64,000 bases of DNA, from positions 1,364,001 through 1,428,000 of the forward strand of contig NZ_CP079800.1 of assembly GCF_028869115.1 (NCBI RefSeq), written 5' to 3'. This document shows positions 35,310 through 44,821 of the stretch, piece after piece (position 1 is the first letter of the stretch; every line of letters starts with the position of its first letter). Both the position numbers and the translations under genes were made by a program. This stretch comes from Pseudemcibacter aquimaris (lineage in GTDB: Bacteria > Pseudomonadota > Alphaproteobacteria > Sphingomonadales > Emcibacteraceae). Below the pieces are notes generated by a model that saw nothing but the letters and a program-made list of their open reading frames with translations, made no database searches and was not told where the DNA came from.

Positions 35310-36183
35310 CATCGCAAAACGTCGCGCCAAATGGGCATGGGTATTTTTAATGGTGCCACTCGTTTATTTTATTTTGGTCCGTTTTTACCCGACCATTGAT
35401 GCCTTTAGCATTTCACTTACCGAATGGAATATTGTTGGTGAAAAGAAATATATTGGTTTTGATAATTTTATCTCGCTTTGGAATGACCCTGTATTTTGGG
35501 TGGTGCTTGGTAATACGTTTGAATATCTGGCGCTTGGTGTGCCGATATCATTGGTTCTATCGTTTATCATCGCATATTACCTTGATCAAATCAGGTTTGG
35601 ACATGGTTTCTTAAGGGCCTGTTATTTTATTCCGTTCCTGACCACGGCGGTGGCGATGGCGTGGGTTTGGCGCTGGTTTTATCAACCTGTGCCCATTGGT
35701 ATGATCAATCTTGCACTGGGGCAGATGGGGATATTGCAACTTGATTTCTTAAGATCCACCACACAAGCATTACCGGCGGTTCTCGCACCCGCAATCTGGG
35801 CGGGACTTGGGTTTCAAATTATTATCTTTATGGCGGGGCTTAGGGCAATTCCGGAAAGCCATTATGAAGCCGCGAAAATTGATGGGGCGGGCGCATGGCG
35901 CGTGCTCTGGGAAATTACCATTCCACAATTAAAAAATACGATTGTTTTTCTGGTGATCATAAGTTCCATTGGTTTTTTACGCATATTTGATCAGGTTTAT
36001 AACATGACGCAAGAGGGCGAGGGCGGACCACTTAATGCCACTAGGCCGCTTGTGCTTGATATATATAAAACCGCATTTGACCGTTTTGAAATGGGAATGG
36101 CGGCCGCGGAAACGGTTGTTCTGTTTGTCATATTGCTGATCATCACAATTATACAGTTAAAGGTGCTAAAAAATGAAACATGA
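35302..36183 (+). CDS. CUT1 ABC permease 1 (MalF/UgpA type)
   Basis: A 293-residue inner-membrane protein with six helices. The EAA loop that contacts the ATPase is EAAKIDGAGAWRVLWEITIP. It opens with RRAKWAWVFLMVPLVYFILV as in UgpA-type permeases. The start overlaps the binding-protein gene by 8 bases and the stop overlaps the next permease by 11, so the order is fixed in one operon. Confidence 0.92.
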   Translation: MNSIAKRRAKWAWVFLMVPLVYFILVRFYPTIDAFSISLTEWNIVGEKKYIGFDNFISLWNDPVFWVVLGNTFEYLALGVPISLVLSFIIAYYLDQIRFGHGFLRACYFIPFLTTAVAMAWVWRWFYQPVPIGMINLALGQMGILQLDFLRSTTQALPAVLAPAIWAGLGFQIIIFMAGLRAIPESHYEAAKIDGAGAWRVLWEITIPQLKNTIVFLVIISSIGFLRIFDQVYNMTQEGEGGPLNATRPLVLDIYKTAFDRFEMGMAAAETVVLFVILLIITIIQLKVLKNET

Positions 36184-37003
36184 TAAAGCACCCATTTCCC
36201 CGTCAAAAATATTGATTTGGACATTTTTGTTCATTGGCGCGGTGTTGATGATGACGCCAATCATTTTCATGTTTTCGGCGAGTTTTAAATTTAATGATCA
36301 GATTTATGATTTGGCGCTCATTTCCGATGAACCAACCATCAGCAATTATGTGATGCTGTTTCAAAATACGGAATTTGTCACATGGTTTTTAAACAGTATG
36401 GGTGTTGCGTTAATTACCACAATTTCGGTCGTCTTTTTCGATAGCCTTGTGGGCTATACATTGGCGAAATTTAAATTTGCGGGGCGTAAATTGGTTTTTA
36501 TTGCCATTCTTTCCACGCTTATGATCCCGACAGAAATGCTGGTTATCCCATGGTATATACTTGCGCGTGATTTGGGGCTTCTAAATTCATATGTGGGCCT
36601 TATATTCCCGGGATTAATGACCGGCTTTGGTGTGTTTTTGATGAAACAATTTTTTGAAACACTGCCTGATGATTTTCTGGATGCAGCGCGTGTGGACGGT
36701 ATGGGTGAATTTAAAGTATTCATGACCATCGCCATGCCGCTTGTGGCACCGGCGTTATCGGCGCTTGCCATATTTACGTTTCTTGGCAATTGGACCGCGT
36801 TTTTATGGCCGCTTATCGTCACGAATAGTCAGGAACTTTACACCATTCCGGTGGGGCTGGCATCATTCAGCGGTGAATTCCAAAGCGAATGGGAAATGAT
36901 CATGACGGGTGCTGCGGTCGCGACCATTCCGACATTGATTGTATTTTTGGTGCTGCAGCGGTACATTATTCGCGGCATTATTTTAGGGGGGCTTAAGGGA
37001 TAA
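36173..37003 (+). CDS. CUT1 ABC permease 2 (MalG/UgpE type)
   Basis: A 276-residue six-helix permease. The EAA-type loop reads DAARVDGMGEFKVFMTIAMPL, and the C-terminus RYIIRGIILGGLKG is the classic end of MalG-type subunits. It pairs with permease 1. The ABC ATPase is not in this operon; the only suitable candidate in the window is at 44822. Confidence 0.92.
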   Translation: MKHDKAPISPSKILIWTFLFIGAVLMMTPIIFMFSASFKFNDQIYDLALISDEPTISNYVMLFQNTEFVTWFLNSMGVALITTISVVFFDSLVGYTLAKFKFAGRKLVFIAILSTLMIPTEMLVIPWYILARDLGLLNSYVGLIFPGLMTGFGVFLMKQFFETLPDDFLDAARVDGMGEFKVFMTIAMPLVAPALSALAIFTFLGNWTAFLWPLIVTNSQELYTIPVGLASFSGEFQSEWEMIMTGAAVATIPTLIVFLVLQRYIIRGIILGGLKG

Positions 37004-37005
37004 AC

Positions 37006-38502
37006 ATGACAGATATTATCGATAATTCAAAATTTCCAAATGAAACATATAAGGATACTGTGCTTGAGCCCTTATTCAATGCATCCAAGCGCACGTTCGC
37101 TGATTATCATTTCAGGGTCAATCTTGCCCATGCCGTGATGCTTAAGGAACAAAAGATATTATCGGAAGAACAGGCATCTGCCATCTTGACGTCATTGATA
37201 AAAATTGAAGAAGGCCTCGATATAGATGCCCTAGAATATACGGGTGAGGTTGAGGATTATTTCTTTTATGTAGAAGGGGAACTGATCAAGGAACTTGGTG
37301 CTGATCTCGCCGGGCGATTACACACGGGGCGCAGCCGTAATGATATTGATCATACCATCTTTAAAATGCGTCTTATGGATTTGGGTGCGGTGCTGTTAAC
37401 GGAACTGAACCAGTTAATATCAACGTTGCTTGCTGTTGGTGAACGGGAAAAAACAACGATTATATTGGCTTATACCCACGGGCAACCCGCACAACCCACA
37501 ACATGGGGGCATTATCTGGGTAGCTTCATTGAAATGCTGCAGCGCGATGTTGACCGCATCAGTACGGCGATGAAAACCGTTGAAATGTGTTCAATGGGTG
37601 CGGCAGCGATTACAACAACGGGATTTAACTTAAACCGTAACCGAATGGCGGACCTGCTTGGTTTCGCGTGTCCGCTTGAAAATTCATATGGCTGTATTTC
37701 CAGCATTGATTATGTCACGGGGCTTTATAGCGCGATGAAGGTCATGTTCTTGAACATGGGGCGTTTTATTCAGGATCTTGCACAAAGAAGCAGTTTTGAA
37801 ACCGGCCATTTATATGTACCCAATGAATTTGTACAAATCAGTTCAATTATGCCGCAAAAAAGAAACCCTGTTCCCATTGAACATATGCGTTTGATGGCAA
37901 GCCTTTCTGCGGGGCATTGTGACACGATCGTTAATACGATGCACAACACACCAATGACAGATATGAACGACAGTGAAACAGAGGTCCAGGAAGCAGGGCA
38001 CAAGGCGTTTGAAAGTGGTACAAGGTTGATTAAATTATTGAATGACTTTATCGGTGCCGTGCAAATTGACGAAAAACGCATTGAAAAACATATTGATGAA
38101 AGCTGCGCCACTATTACTGAGGTCGCCGATAGTATCGCCCGCATAGAAGGCATTCCATTCCGAGAAGCCCATGAGATTGCAGCAAAAATGGCGAAAATTG
38201 TGGTGTCGGAAGGTGGATCGCTTGGATCATTCGATCATGATAATTTCAAGAAAATATATAAAGATAGCGTTGGTGAGGATACAAAGATTTCAGCAGACAG
38301 ATTAAAAGAAATCGCATCACCAGCCCATTTCATTGCTGTTCGCAAAATAACAGGCGGGCCGGCAATTCCCGCGTTTGAAGCAAGCCTAAAAAAATATACG
38401 GCCGTTGCCATCATGCAAAGCAATGAAAACGTCAGCTTTTTTGAACGGTTAATCGGTGCGCGTGAAAACTTGGCAGAAGCCGTGAAGGAAATTACGGGTT
38501 AA
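37006..38502 (+). CDS. Argininosuccinate-lyase-superfamily C-N lyase
   Basis: A 498-residue member of the fumarase/aspartase superfamily, closest to ArgH: LHTGRSRNDIDHT (substrate-binding), THGQPAQPTTWGHYL (the catalytic-His strand) and SSIMPQKRNPVPIEH, the mobile signature loop with the catalytic Ser. ArgH itself has T-H-x-Q-x-A-Q-P-x-x-x-x-H and M-P-Q-K-K-N-P-D, so this protein differs at several fixed places (RNPVPIEH, GQPAQPTTWG). The superfamily releases fumarate from N-substituted aspartates. With an ABC importer 2 bases upstream, a catabolic role (EDDS-lyase-like or another imported N-succinyl amine) fits better than arginine synthesis. Confidence 0.82.
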   Translation: MTDIIDNSKFPNETYKDTVLEPLFNASKRTFADYHFRVNLAHAVMLKEQKILSEEQASAILTSLIKIEEGLDIDALEYTGEVEDYFFYVEGELIKELGADLAGRLHTGRSRNDIDHTIFKMRLMDLGAVLLTELNQLISTLLAVGEREKTTIILAYTHGQPAQPTTWGHYLGSFIEMLQRDVDRISTAMKTVEMCSMGAAAITTTGFNLNRNRMADLLGFACPLENSYGCISSIDYVTGLYSAMKVMFLNMGRFIQDLAQRSSFETGHLYVPNEFVQISSIMPQKRNPVPIEHMRLMASLSAGHCDTIVNTMHNTPMTDMNDSETEVQEAGHKAFESGTRLIKLLNDFIGAVQIDEKRIEKHIDESCATITEVADSIARIEGIPFREAHEIAAKMAKIVVSEGGSLGSFDHDNFKKIYKDSVGEDTKISADRLKEIASPAHFIAVRKITGGPAIPAFEASLKKYTAVAIMQSNENVSFFERLIGARENLAEAVKEITG

Positions 38503-38560
38503 CAAAGCATATATGCTAATTGCTAGTGGCGATATTTAGCTTAAAGGTTTAGCGTAATGA

Positions 38561-38592
38561 AAACACCTTCAATTTTTGGGGGTGTTTTTTTA
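38561..38592 (+). terminator. Terminator of the ABC/lyase operon
   Basis: AAACACC ... GGTGTTT with a 13-base loop followed by TTTTTATTT, 59 bases after the lyase stop. Confidence 0.8.
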
Positions 38593-38636
38593 TTTCGAAA
38601 TTAAGAGAATAAACTTGTTACATGGTATGGGTAATG

Positions 38637-38652
38637 TTAACACTTTGTTAAC
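38637..38652. promoter_or_regulatory. Putative CtrA box
   Basis: TTAA-CACTTTG-TTAACC is the cleanest match to the CtrA consensus in the window. It lies 34 bases before the ATG of the autotransporter, at the expected promoter position. Confidence 0.6.
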
Positions 38653-38685
38653 CAATTATATAAAAACAAATCAGGGGAATGCTTT

Positions 38686-41600
38686 ATGCATAGTCGAGTG
38701 TCGAAAAAATGTAAGAAAAACACATTGTTAACTACCACGGCTATGTTAGGGACATTAGCCCTTTTTGCATCGCCAGCAATGGCTGCATGCCCAACAGGAA
38801 CGTTTGATTTATCAGTGACGGGGAATGCAGAACAAGAAGTGTTGGTTGGCCATAATACACCATACGCAGTTAACATCGAAAACGGTGGAACATTAAATGG
38901 AATTTATGCCGACGGTACTGGATCATTAACATTATGTAATGAAGCGGGCGGAACCATTAACGGAAATGGAGCGCCAAATGATATAGCCGTTGATAATAGA
39001 TTAACGGGAACAAATTATATTTATAATGAAGGATTAATTATCTCGACAGATGATGTTGATCCCCATGTTGCAATTGTTTCAGGAGGCGATGGTACGGTTG
39101 AAAATGTTGCTGGTGGTGTGATTTATGGCAATAGTTCATCATTGGTTCTCTCTGGAACCGGGTATACGATTAATAATTCTGGCATCATTGGAAAATATAA
39201 TAACGAAGTCAGTGATGAAGCCGGTATCTTTTTAAATACAGCATCAAGCACGCTGACGAATTCAGTGGGCGGCGAAATTTATGGTAATTTTTATGGTGTT
39301 TTCAGTAATCAGAATGAATTAATTTATAACCATGGTTTAATTTCTGCAACTGGTGCATCAAGTGGACAGGGGGTCGTGTTAGCAGACGGCGGAACCATTA
39401 ACAATTACGCGGGTAATGGCACAACAACAGGTGTTATTAAAGGTGATCTTCACGGTGTATTTATCGTGGATGGGGGGATTATTATAAATAGCGGTTTAAT
39501 TTCAGGTACCAACGGTAATGGCATTTGGGCCGAGGGCGAAACGACGATTACCAATTTCGAAGGTGGTAGTATCGTTGGCGGTACCGTAGCAATTAATGGC
39601 GGCGCAGGCAATCAGGATGTTATTAATCATGGCAGTATCACGGGTGATGTAAACCTTGGTGCAGGCAGTGACACATATTATGCGATATTAGACGGCGCAT
39701 ATAGTATAGACGGAATTGTTGACGGCGGCAGTGATGAAGATACTGTATTTTTTCAGACAAATTCTGACGTGGATTTCACGTTTGATGAAGCGCAATATTT
39801 AAATTTTGAAAACCATACATTATTCGCTGGCGATTCCGACACCAATTTCATTTTCCGTAGCGCTGAAACGATTACAGGTGTTCAGTTTCAAGTTAATGGT
39901 AGTGGTACTTTAACAAACTATGCAAATTTTGATGTAATTCATAATGCATTTGGGGTTACAGGGACCACCATTTATAATAATGGTGGAATCACCAGCGCCA
40001 ACACTGCCCTTTCATTAAATAATAGCTATTTTATAAATCAGGGTTCAGTAACAGGTTCCGGTGCACAGGCCGTTTATATGTCGGGGTCGTCATCATTATT
40101 CAACGGCGTTGATGGATTGATTGCTGGTCCGGCAAATGCCATTACCGGTGATAGTAATAATCAACATATATTAACATACGGCGTTATTTCAGGAAATGTA
40201 TCACTGGGTGCTGGTAATGATTCATATTCCGCTGATCTTTCCGTGGGCACATACCATATGGACGACACCATTGATGGTGGCGCTGGAACGGATAGGTTTT
40301 ATGTCGGCTCAGGTGACAACCAATCATTCACATTTGATGCTTCAAAAATTCTAAATTTCGAAACATTTCACTTAAATCCTTATTCAATAGGAACTTCTTT
40401 AACTTTCAATTCGGTAGGGACAATTGATAATGGTTTCTATGTTTATGGCGCGGGTACGTTAATCAGCAATGCTGATTTCAATGTGAGCGGTGAAGCAGCC
40501 TTAGATATGGCATTGAATTCAAACCTAACAAATAACGGTACGGTCGTTAGTGATACTGTTGGTGTTAGATTGGACGAAGCAAAACTGCTGACCAATACGG
40601 GATCGATAACTGGCGATACATATGGCGTTGAAATGACATTTAACAACATGGAAATTGATAACCAAGGAACGATTGCTGGCGGAACAGGTATACATTCAAC
40701 AAGTTTATCAACGGTAACCATTAATAATAAAGTCTCGGGTTTAATAGATGGTGACACGTATGGAATAAATGTGACTGACGGCACATCCAATATCACGAAT
40801 TCCGGAACAATTGTTGGTGTTACTAATGGGATTAGATCCGAAAGTGCCATGACTGTAAATAATATGGCTGGTAACGGCACCACAACAGGTTTGATTACAG
40901 GGGATATTGGAATTTTTGATGTTAATGGTGGTGTTTCGGTTAATAACTGGGGCACAATTACGGGACAAGCAGCACAAGGTATATCATTTTCACAGGGCGG
41001 TACTGTAACGAACCATGATTCTGGTGTTATTAACGGTGCATTTTCTGCAGTCGAAATTAGAAACCAAACGGGAACCGTAATTAACGAAGGGCTTATTTCA
41101 AGTCCGACTAATTACGCTGTATACCTAGAGGGCGGTGGAACAGTTGATAATCGTTTAGGTGGTGTAATTACGGGGCAGTTGGGTGTTACATCCGATGAGG
41201 CCTCCTTCACGGTTACTAATGCTGGAACAATATCGGGGTCACAGCGAAGCGTTAATTTTGAACATGGCGGAAGTTTAACCAACCTTTCAACCGGTGTTAT
41301 ATCCGGGGATGGAACTGGTGTATCCGTTTATCACGATACAATTTCAGCAGTGGTCAATCATGGACGAATTACTTCAAATAACAGCCATGGTGTATATTTA
41401 TATGATGCAGGAACAGTAACAAACCAAGTGGGCGGTATTATCACAGGTGATGTTAACGGTGTGTTCGTTGCATCTGGTGCTGCGACAGTTGTTAACCACG
41501 GAACGATCAACGGTGATGTTATCTTTAATGACGGTTCGGATCACTTAACATTTGGGTCAGGTTCAATGTTAAATGGTGATGCTGATGGTGGCGACGGTAC

Positions 41601-43218
41601 GGATTATTTCTTTACTGAAGGGGATCATACAATTGGTATCGTTGATAATTTCGAACATGGTATCATAAGTGGCGGTTCTGTATCGTGGGCCGATACATCG
41701 GTAGATTTACATAGCTTAACCGTTGATAACGCGCAGCTTACTTTCCAAGGGATGGCGGATGCGGCATTGACCGTAAATGGCGGTACATTATCTGGTAATG
41801 GTACATTTGGGTCATTAATTATACAAGGTATAACCGCACCCGGAAATTCAGCAGGAACAACAACTGTTGTTGGCAATTACGAACAAGCGGCCACAGGAAT
41901 ATACGAGGCGGAAGTATACGCCGATCTTAAGCATGATTTAATTGATGTGGGTGGCAGCGCATCCCTTGATGGAACCCTTGAAATCCAATTAGGTGATGAT
42001 GTTGATGATTATACGGCAGGTGATACATTCACTGTTTTAAGTGCAGACGGTGGTATCATTGGTGATTATGCGGATTACCGTACCATTGGGGGAACAGAAA
42101 CACTTTATGGTGGGTATAGCATTATCGGCAACGATGTGGTTGTTGAACTGTTTAATCCATATGAATATTTCACGGATCTGGCAGATAGCACCAATAATAC
42201 TCAATCGTCAGGCATAATTGCAAGTATTGCAACATCTTCAACGGCTGGATCAGCATTATTTAATGCATCCACAGGTGATGTTAATACGGTCATGCAACAA
42301 GCAAGCGGCGAAACTCATGCCACAATGATGAATATCATTGGTACAGATGGTAATGAATATATCAATGCGGTGAATTCTGAAATCCGCACTGTTGAAATGG
42401 GACAAATGTCAACCTGGGCTAAAGCATATGGCCTTGGTGGAACTGCATCGACAGATGGCAATGCCCGTGGCTATGAACATGATACGAAAGGGTTTGCTTT
42501 TGGTTATGGGTATGGTGTCAGTGATGATGTAACTGTTGGTATCCACGGTGGCTTAAACACATCAAATGCCACTTTCGGTGTTGATGTGGGTAAGGCCGCA
42601 TCGAAAGAATTTGGTGTGTTCTTAGCGTCAAACTTAGAAGGTGTAAACTTTAATGTGGCATACAGCCACGGTTGGCATGATGTGGAAATGAGCCGCGTTA
42701 TTAATTACGCAGGTACAGCATTAAACAATCATGACACAACCAGTAACAAATTCTACGCCGAAGCAAGCACAGCTTTAAACATTGACCGCATTAAAATTGA
42801 ACCGACAATTGGTTATAATTATTCCAAGATTTCGGCTGTTTCATTAAATGAAACGGGGGCAGGTGTTGCAAATCTAAATGGGGCGACCAATGCTTTTAAA
42901 AGCAGTCAATTACGCGGCGGTGCAAAGTTTAGCTTTGATCATATTATAAATGATGGCGCCAACATATCACCAAATGCCAAGGTGATGTATGTGTCGGAAA
43001 TGGGTGATCTTAATGGTGGACTTGTTACCGGATATGAAGGACACGCAACCAATACATTTAACGCAACCGGTCTAACGATGGATAAAGGACGTGTAGAGGT
43101 CGACGCGGGCGTACATTATCAAAAAGGCAACATGTCATTTAATGTAGGATACCGTGGAACGTATATGTCACGTATTAAATCCCACGGTGGCCGTGCGGGT
43201 GTGACTTTGGTTTGGTAA
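38686..43218 (+). CDS. Type V autotransporter, beta-helix passenger
   Basis: A 1510-residue surface protein. Basic signal peptide (residues 1-34, ending SPAMAAC), then about 1150 residues of passenger made of imperfect repeats around N-x-G-x-I-x-G/N-N-x-G-T-I-x-G (e.g. VINHGSITGDVNLGAGSDTY), the pattern of a right-handed beta-helix. A junction region (GIYEAEVYADLKHDLIDVGG) precedes the outer-membrane beta-barrel, which begins about residue 1240 (STWAKAYGLGG) and ends in the aromatic VTLVW as expected for BAM recognition. Function probably adhesion or biofilm. No passenger protease motif is seen. A CtrA-type box precedes it and a strong terminator follows. Confidence 0.9.
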   Translation: MHSRVSKKCKKNTLLTTTAMLGTLALFASPAMAACPTGTFDLSVTGNAEQEVLVGHNTPYAVNIENGGTLNGIYADGTGSLTLCNEAGGTINGNGAPNDIAVDNRLTGTNYIYNEGLIISTDDVDPHVAIVSGGDGTVENVAGGVIYGNSSSLVLSGTGYTINNSGIIGKYNNEVSDEAGIFLNTASSTLTNSVGGEIYGNFYGVFSNQNELIYNHGLISATGASSGQGVVLADGGTINNYAGNGTTTGVIKGDLHGVFIVDGGIIINSGLISGTNGNGIWAEGETTITNFEGGSIVGGTVAINGGAGNQDVINHGSITGDVNLGAGSDTYYAILDGAYSIDGIVDGGSDEDTVFFQTNSDVDFTFDEAQYLNFENHTLFAGDSDTNFIFRSAETITGVQFQVNGSGTLTNYANFDVIHNAFGVTGTTIYNNGGITSANTALSLNNSYFINQGSVTGSGAQAVYMSGSSSLFNGVDGLIAGPANAITGDSNNQHILTYGVISGNVSLGAGNDSYSADLSVGTYHMDDTIDGGAGTDRFYVGSGDNQSFTFDASKILNFETFHLNPYSIGTSLTFNSVGTIDNGFYVYGAGTLISNADFNVSGEAALDMALNSNLTNNGTVVSDTVGVRLDEAKLLTNTGSITGDTYGVEMTFNNMEIDNQGTIAGGTGIHSTSLSTVTINNKVSGLIDGDTYGINVTDGTSNITNSGTIVGVTNGIRSESAMTVNNMAGNGTTTGLITGDIGIFDVNGGVSVNNWGTITGQAAQGISFSQGGTVTNHDSGVINGAFSAVEIRNQTGTVINEGLISSPTNYAVYLEGGGTVDNRLGGVITGQLGVTSDEASFTVTNAGTISGSQRSVNFEHGGSLTNLSTGVISGDGTGVSVYHDTISAVVNHGRITSNNSHGVYLYDAGTVTNQVGGIITGDVNGVFVASGAATVVNHGTINGDVIFNDGSDHLTFGSGSMLNGDADGGDGTDYFFTEGDHTIGIVDNFEHGIISGGSVSWADTSVDLHSLTVDNAQLTFQGMADAALTVNGGTLSGNGTFGSLIIQGITAPGNSAGTTTVVGNYEQAATGIYEAEVYADLKHDLIDVGGSASLDGTLEIQLGDDVDDYTAGDTFTVLSADGGIIGDYADYRTIGGTETLYGGYSIIGNDVVVELFNPYEYFTDLADSTNNTQSSGIIASIATSSTAGSALFNASTGDVNTVMQQASGETHATMMNIIGTDGNEYINAVNSEIRTVEMGQMSTWAKAYGLGGTASTDGNARGYEHDTKGFAFGYGYGVSDDVTVGIHGGLNTSNATFGVDVGKAASKEFGVFLASNLEGVNFNVAYSHGWHDVEMSRVINYAGTALNNHDTTSNKFYAEASTALNIDRIKIEPTIGYNYSKISAVSLNETGAGVANLNGATNAFKSSQLRGGAKFSFDHIINDGANISPNAKVMYVSEMGDLNGGLVTGYEGHATNTFNATGLTMDKGRVEVDAGVHYQKGNMSFNVGYRGTYMSRIKSHGGRAGVTLVW

Positions 43219-43243
43219 ATAACCTAATTCAGTGATAAATTTT

Positions 43244-43279
43244 AAAAAAGCATCTTTGATTTGAAAGATGCTTTTTTTA
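43244..43279. terminator. Bidirectional terminator
   Basis: AAAAAAGCATCTTT/AAAGATGCTTTTTTT with a short loop. It closes the autotransporter and, in the other direction, the hemerythrin-GGDEF gene. Confidence 0.93.
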
Positions 43280-43313
43280 ATACCGTATGCGGTGGTATAA
43301 AAGTATAATTATA

Positions 43314-44720
43314 CTATTCACTATAATAATAACGGTCGCGTCCGGATTGTTTGGCGTTATACATTTCCTGATCACAGCGTTCGATAAAATCGGCGATTTT
43401 TTCGCCCTTACGGTAACTGCTTATGCCAATACTGGCGGTTATGGAACGGCCAATGTCCATAAGTTTGGTTTTTCTGAAAGTATCAAGAATTCTTCCTGCG
43501 ATAATTTTGGCGCCTTCAATATCAGTTTCCGGCAATACAACAACGAATTCTTCACCGCCGTATCTGCAAATTTGGTCGAAATCACGTGTGTTTTTGCGGA
43601 TCATTTCACAAAAACTAATAAGTACCTTATCGCCAACAGCATGGCCAAATGTATCATTGATTGGTTTGAAACGGTCAATATCCAAAAACAGCATGGAAAA
43701 GCTTTCGTCGTATCGTTTGATGCGTGTTGCTTCCATATCAAGAAATTCCATTAAAAACTGGCGGTTTCTGACCTTTGTAAGTGGGTCGGTCAGCATCATA
43801 TCGCGCAATTTTTCGGTTCTTTTTTCGACTTCTGTTTCAATGTTTCTGTTGGATTTATCCAGTTCTGACTGCATTTCAGACATAAAGGTTATGTCAGTTG
43901 TCGATGAAATAAATTCGCTGACTTCGCCATTTAAATTGAACTGCGGGATGATTTGTTCATGAAATACATTATAGCTGCCGTTTTCATTTAAGGCCCTGTA
44001 ATCATAAGTTTTGATGCGTGGATGGGCGATGATGTCTGCAATATGTTCTTTATACCCCTGAAAATCATCAGGGTGGATCATATTGTCCCAATCTTCTTGT
44101 TTCATGGTGATGTGACTACCGATAAAGGCGGACCATGCGTTATTATGAAAAATTCGTTTGCCAGTTTTATCCGCTATCCAAACCATAATGGATGCATGAT
44201 CGGTCAGCATATGAAATTTGCGTTCGGCTTCATTTAAGGCGCGAACTAGTGTTTTGGTGGTTTCTGCCGTTGGATTAGTATGATATGCGGCGGCGCGATT
44301 GCTCGCTTCTTCTTCGCTGATATCCCCAAAATAATTTACAATTTGGCGGTCAGCACAAAGAATATGATTGGTGAGCCAGGAAAACAAAAATTCAAATATT
44401 TCTTGGGCAATTTCCGGGTTGGAATAATCTTTACCTTCAATGATGCTGGCGACCTTGGTCGCAAGATTGCGGTGAACTTGTTTATGTTCTTCAACCAAGT
44501 CATCCGGCATGGCGGAATTTTCCATTTCACGCTCTTCTGCCTCAAAATGATAACTGACATAAGCAGTGAGCTCATCCAATATCTGTTTTATGATTGGTGT
44601 GCGTTTATGAACGGAAATTTCAGTACCAAGATCATTGATAATTTCCACAAGTTTTTTGTGCTGCTCATCAAGATGGGGCAGGCCAATTTCGAAACTGCTA
44701 TTCCAATAGAAATATTGCAT
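43314..44720 (-). CDS. Hemerythrin-PAS-GGDEF diguanylate cyclase
   Basis: A 468-residue cytoplasmic sensor. Residues 1-135 are a bacteriohemerythrin domain with the di-iron ligands in LPHLDEQHKKL, YHFEAEEREM, HKQVHRNL and WLTNHILCADRQ. Residues about 165-295 are a PAS domain (MLTDHASIMVWIADKTGKRI) with a C-terminal PAC segment. A coiled coil then leads to the GGDEF domain (MLTDPLTKVRNRQFLMEF, active loop RYGGEEFVVVLPE). It is probably an oxygen- or redox-gated c-di-GMP synthase. The gene is divergent from the ABC ATPase gene. Confidence 0.93.
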   Translation of the reverse strand: MQYFYWNSSFEIGLPHLDEQHKKLVEIINDLGTEISVHKRTPIIKQILDELTAYVSYHFEAEEREMENSAMPDDLVEEHKQVHRNLATKVASIIEGKDYSNPEIAQEIFEFLFSWLTNHILCADRQIVNYFGDISEEEASNRAAAYHTNPTAETTKTLVRALNEAERKFHMLTDHASIMVWIADKTGKRIFHNNAWSAFIGSHITMKQEDWDNMIHPDDFQGYKEHIADIIAHPRIKTYDYRALNENGSYNVFHEQIIPQFNLNGEVSEFISSTTDITFMSEMQSELDKSNRNIETEVEKRTEKLRDMMLTDPLTKVRNRQFLMEFLDMEATRIKRYDESFSMLFLDIDRFKPINDTFGHAVGDKVLISFCEMIRKNTRDFDQICRYGGEEFVVVLPETDIEGAKIIAGRILDTFRKTKLMDIGRSITASIGISSYRKGEKIADFIERCDQEMYNAKQSGRDRYYYSE

Positions 44721-44821
44721 ATTTATACCCTTAAAAACTCAAATACTTCTTGTTGTAAGTTCATCCTAAAATGATTACAATCGCGTAAATTATAACAATT
44801 ATAAAATGTGGGTGAATTGAT

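Noticed and set aside
37006-38502. Biosynthetic argininosuccinate lyase (argH)
   Set aside because: Motif differences and coupling to an ABC importer point to another substrate; no argG or argF nearby.
40443-40955. 170-codon minus-strand frame inside the autotransporter
   Set aside because: Val/Pro/Ile-rich mirror of the beta-helix repeat; no independent support.
38686-43218. Phage tail or adhesin island with mobile-element borders
   Set aside because: No integrase, tRNA, direct repeats or transposase found around it.
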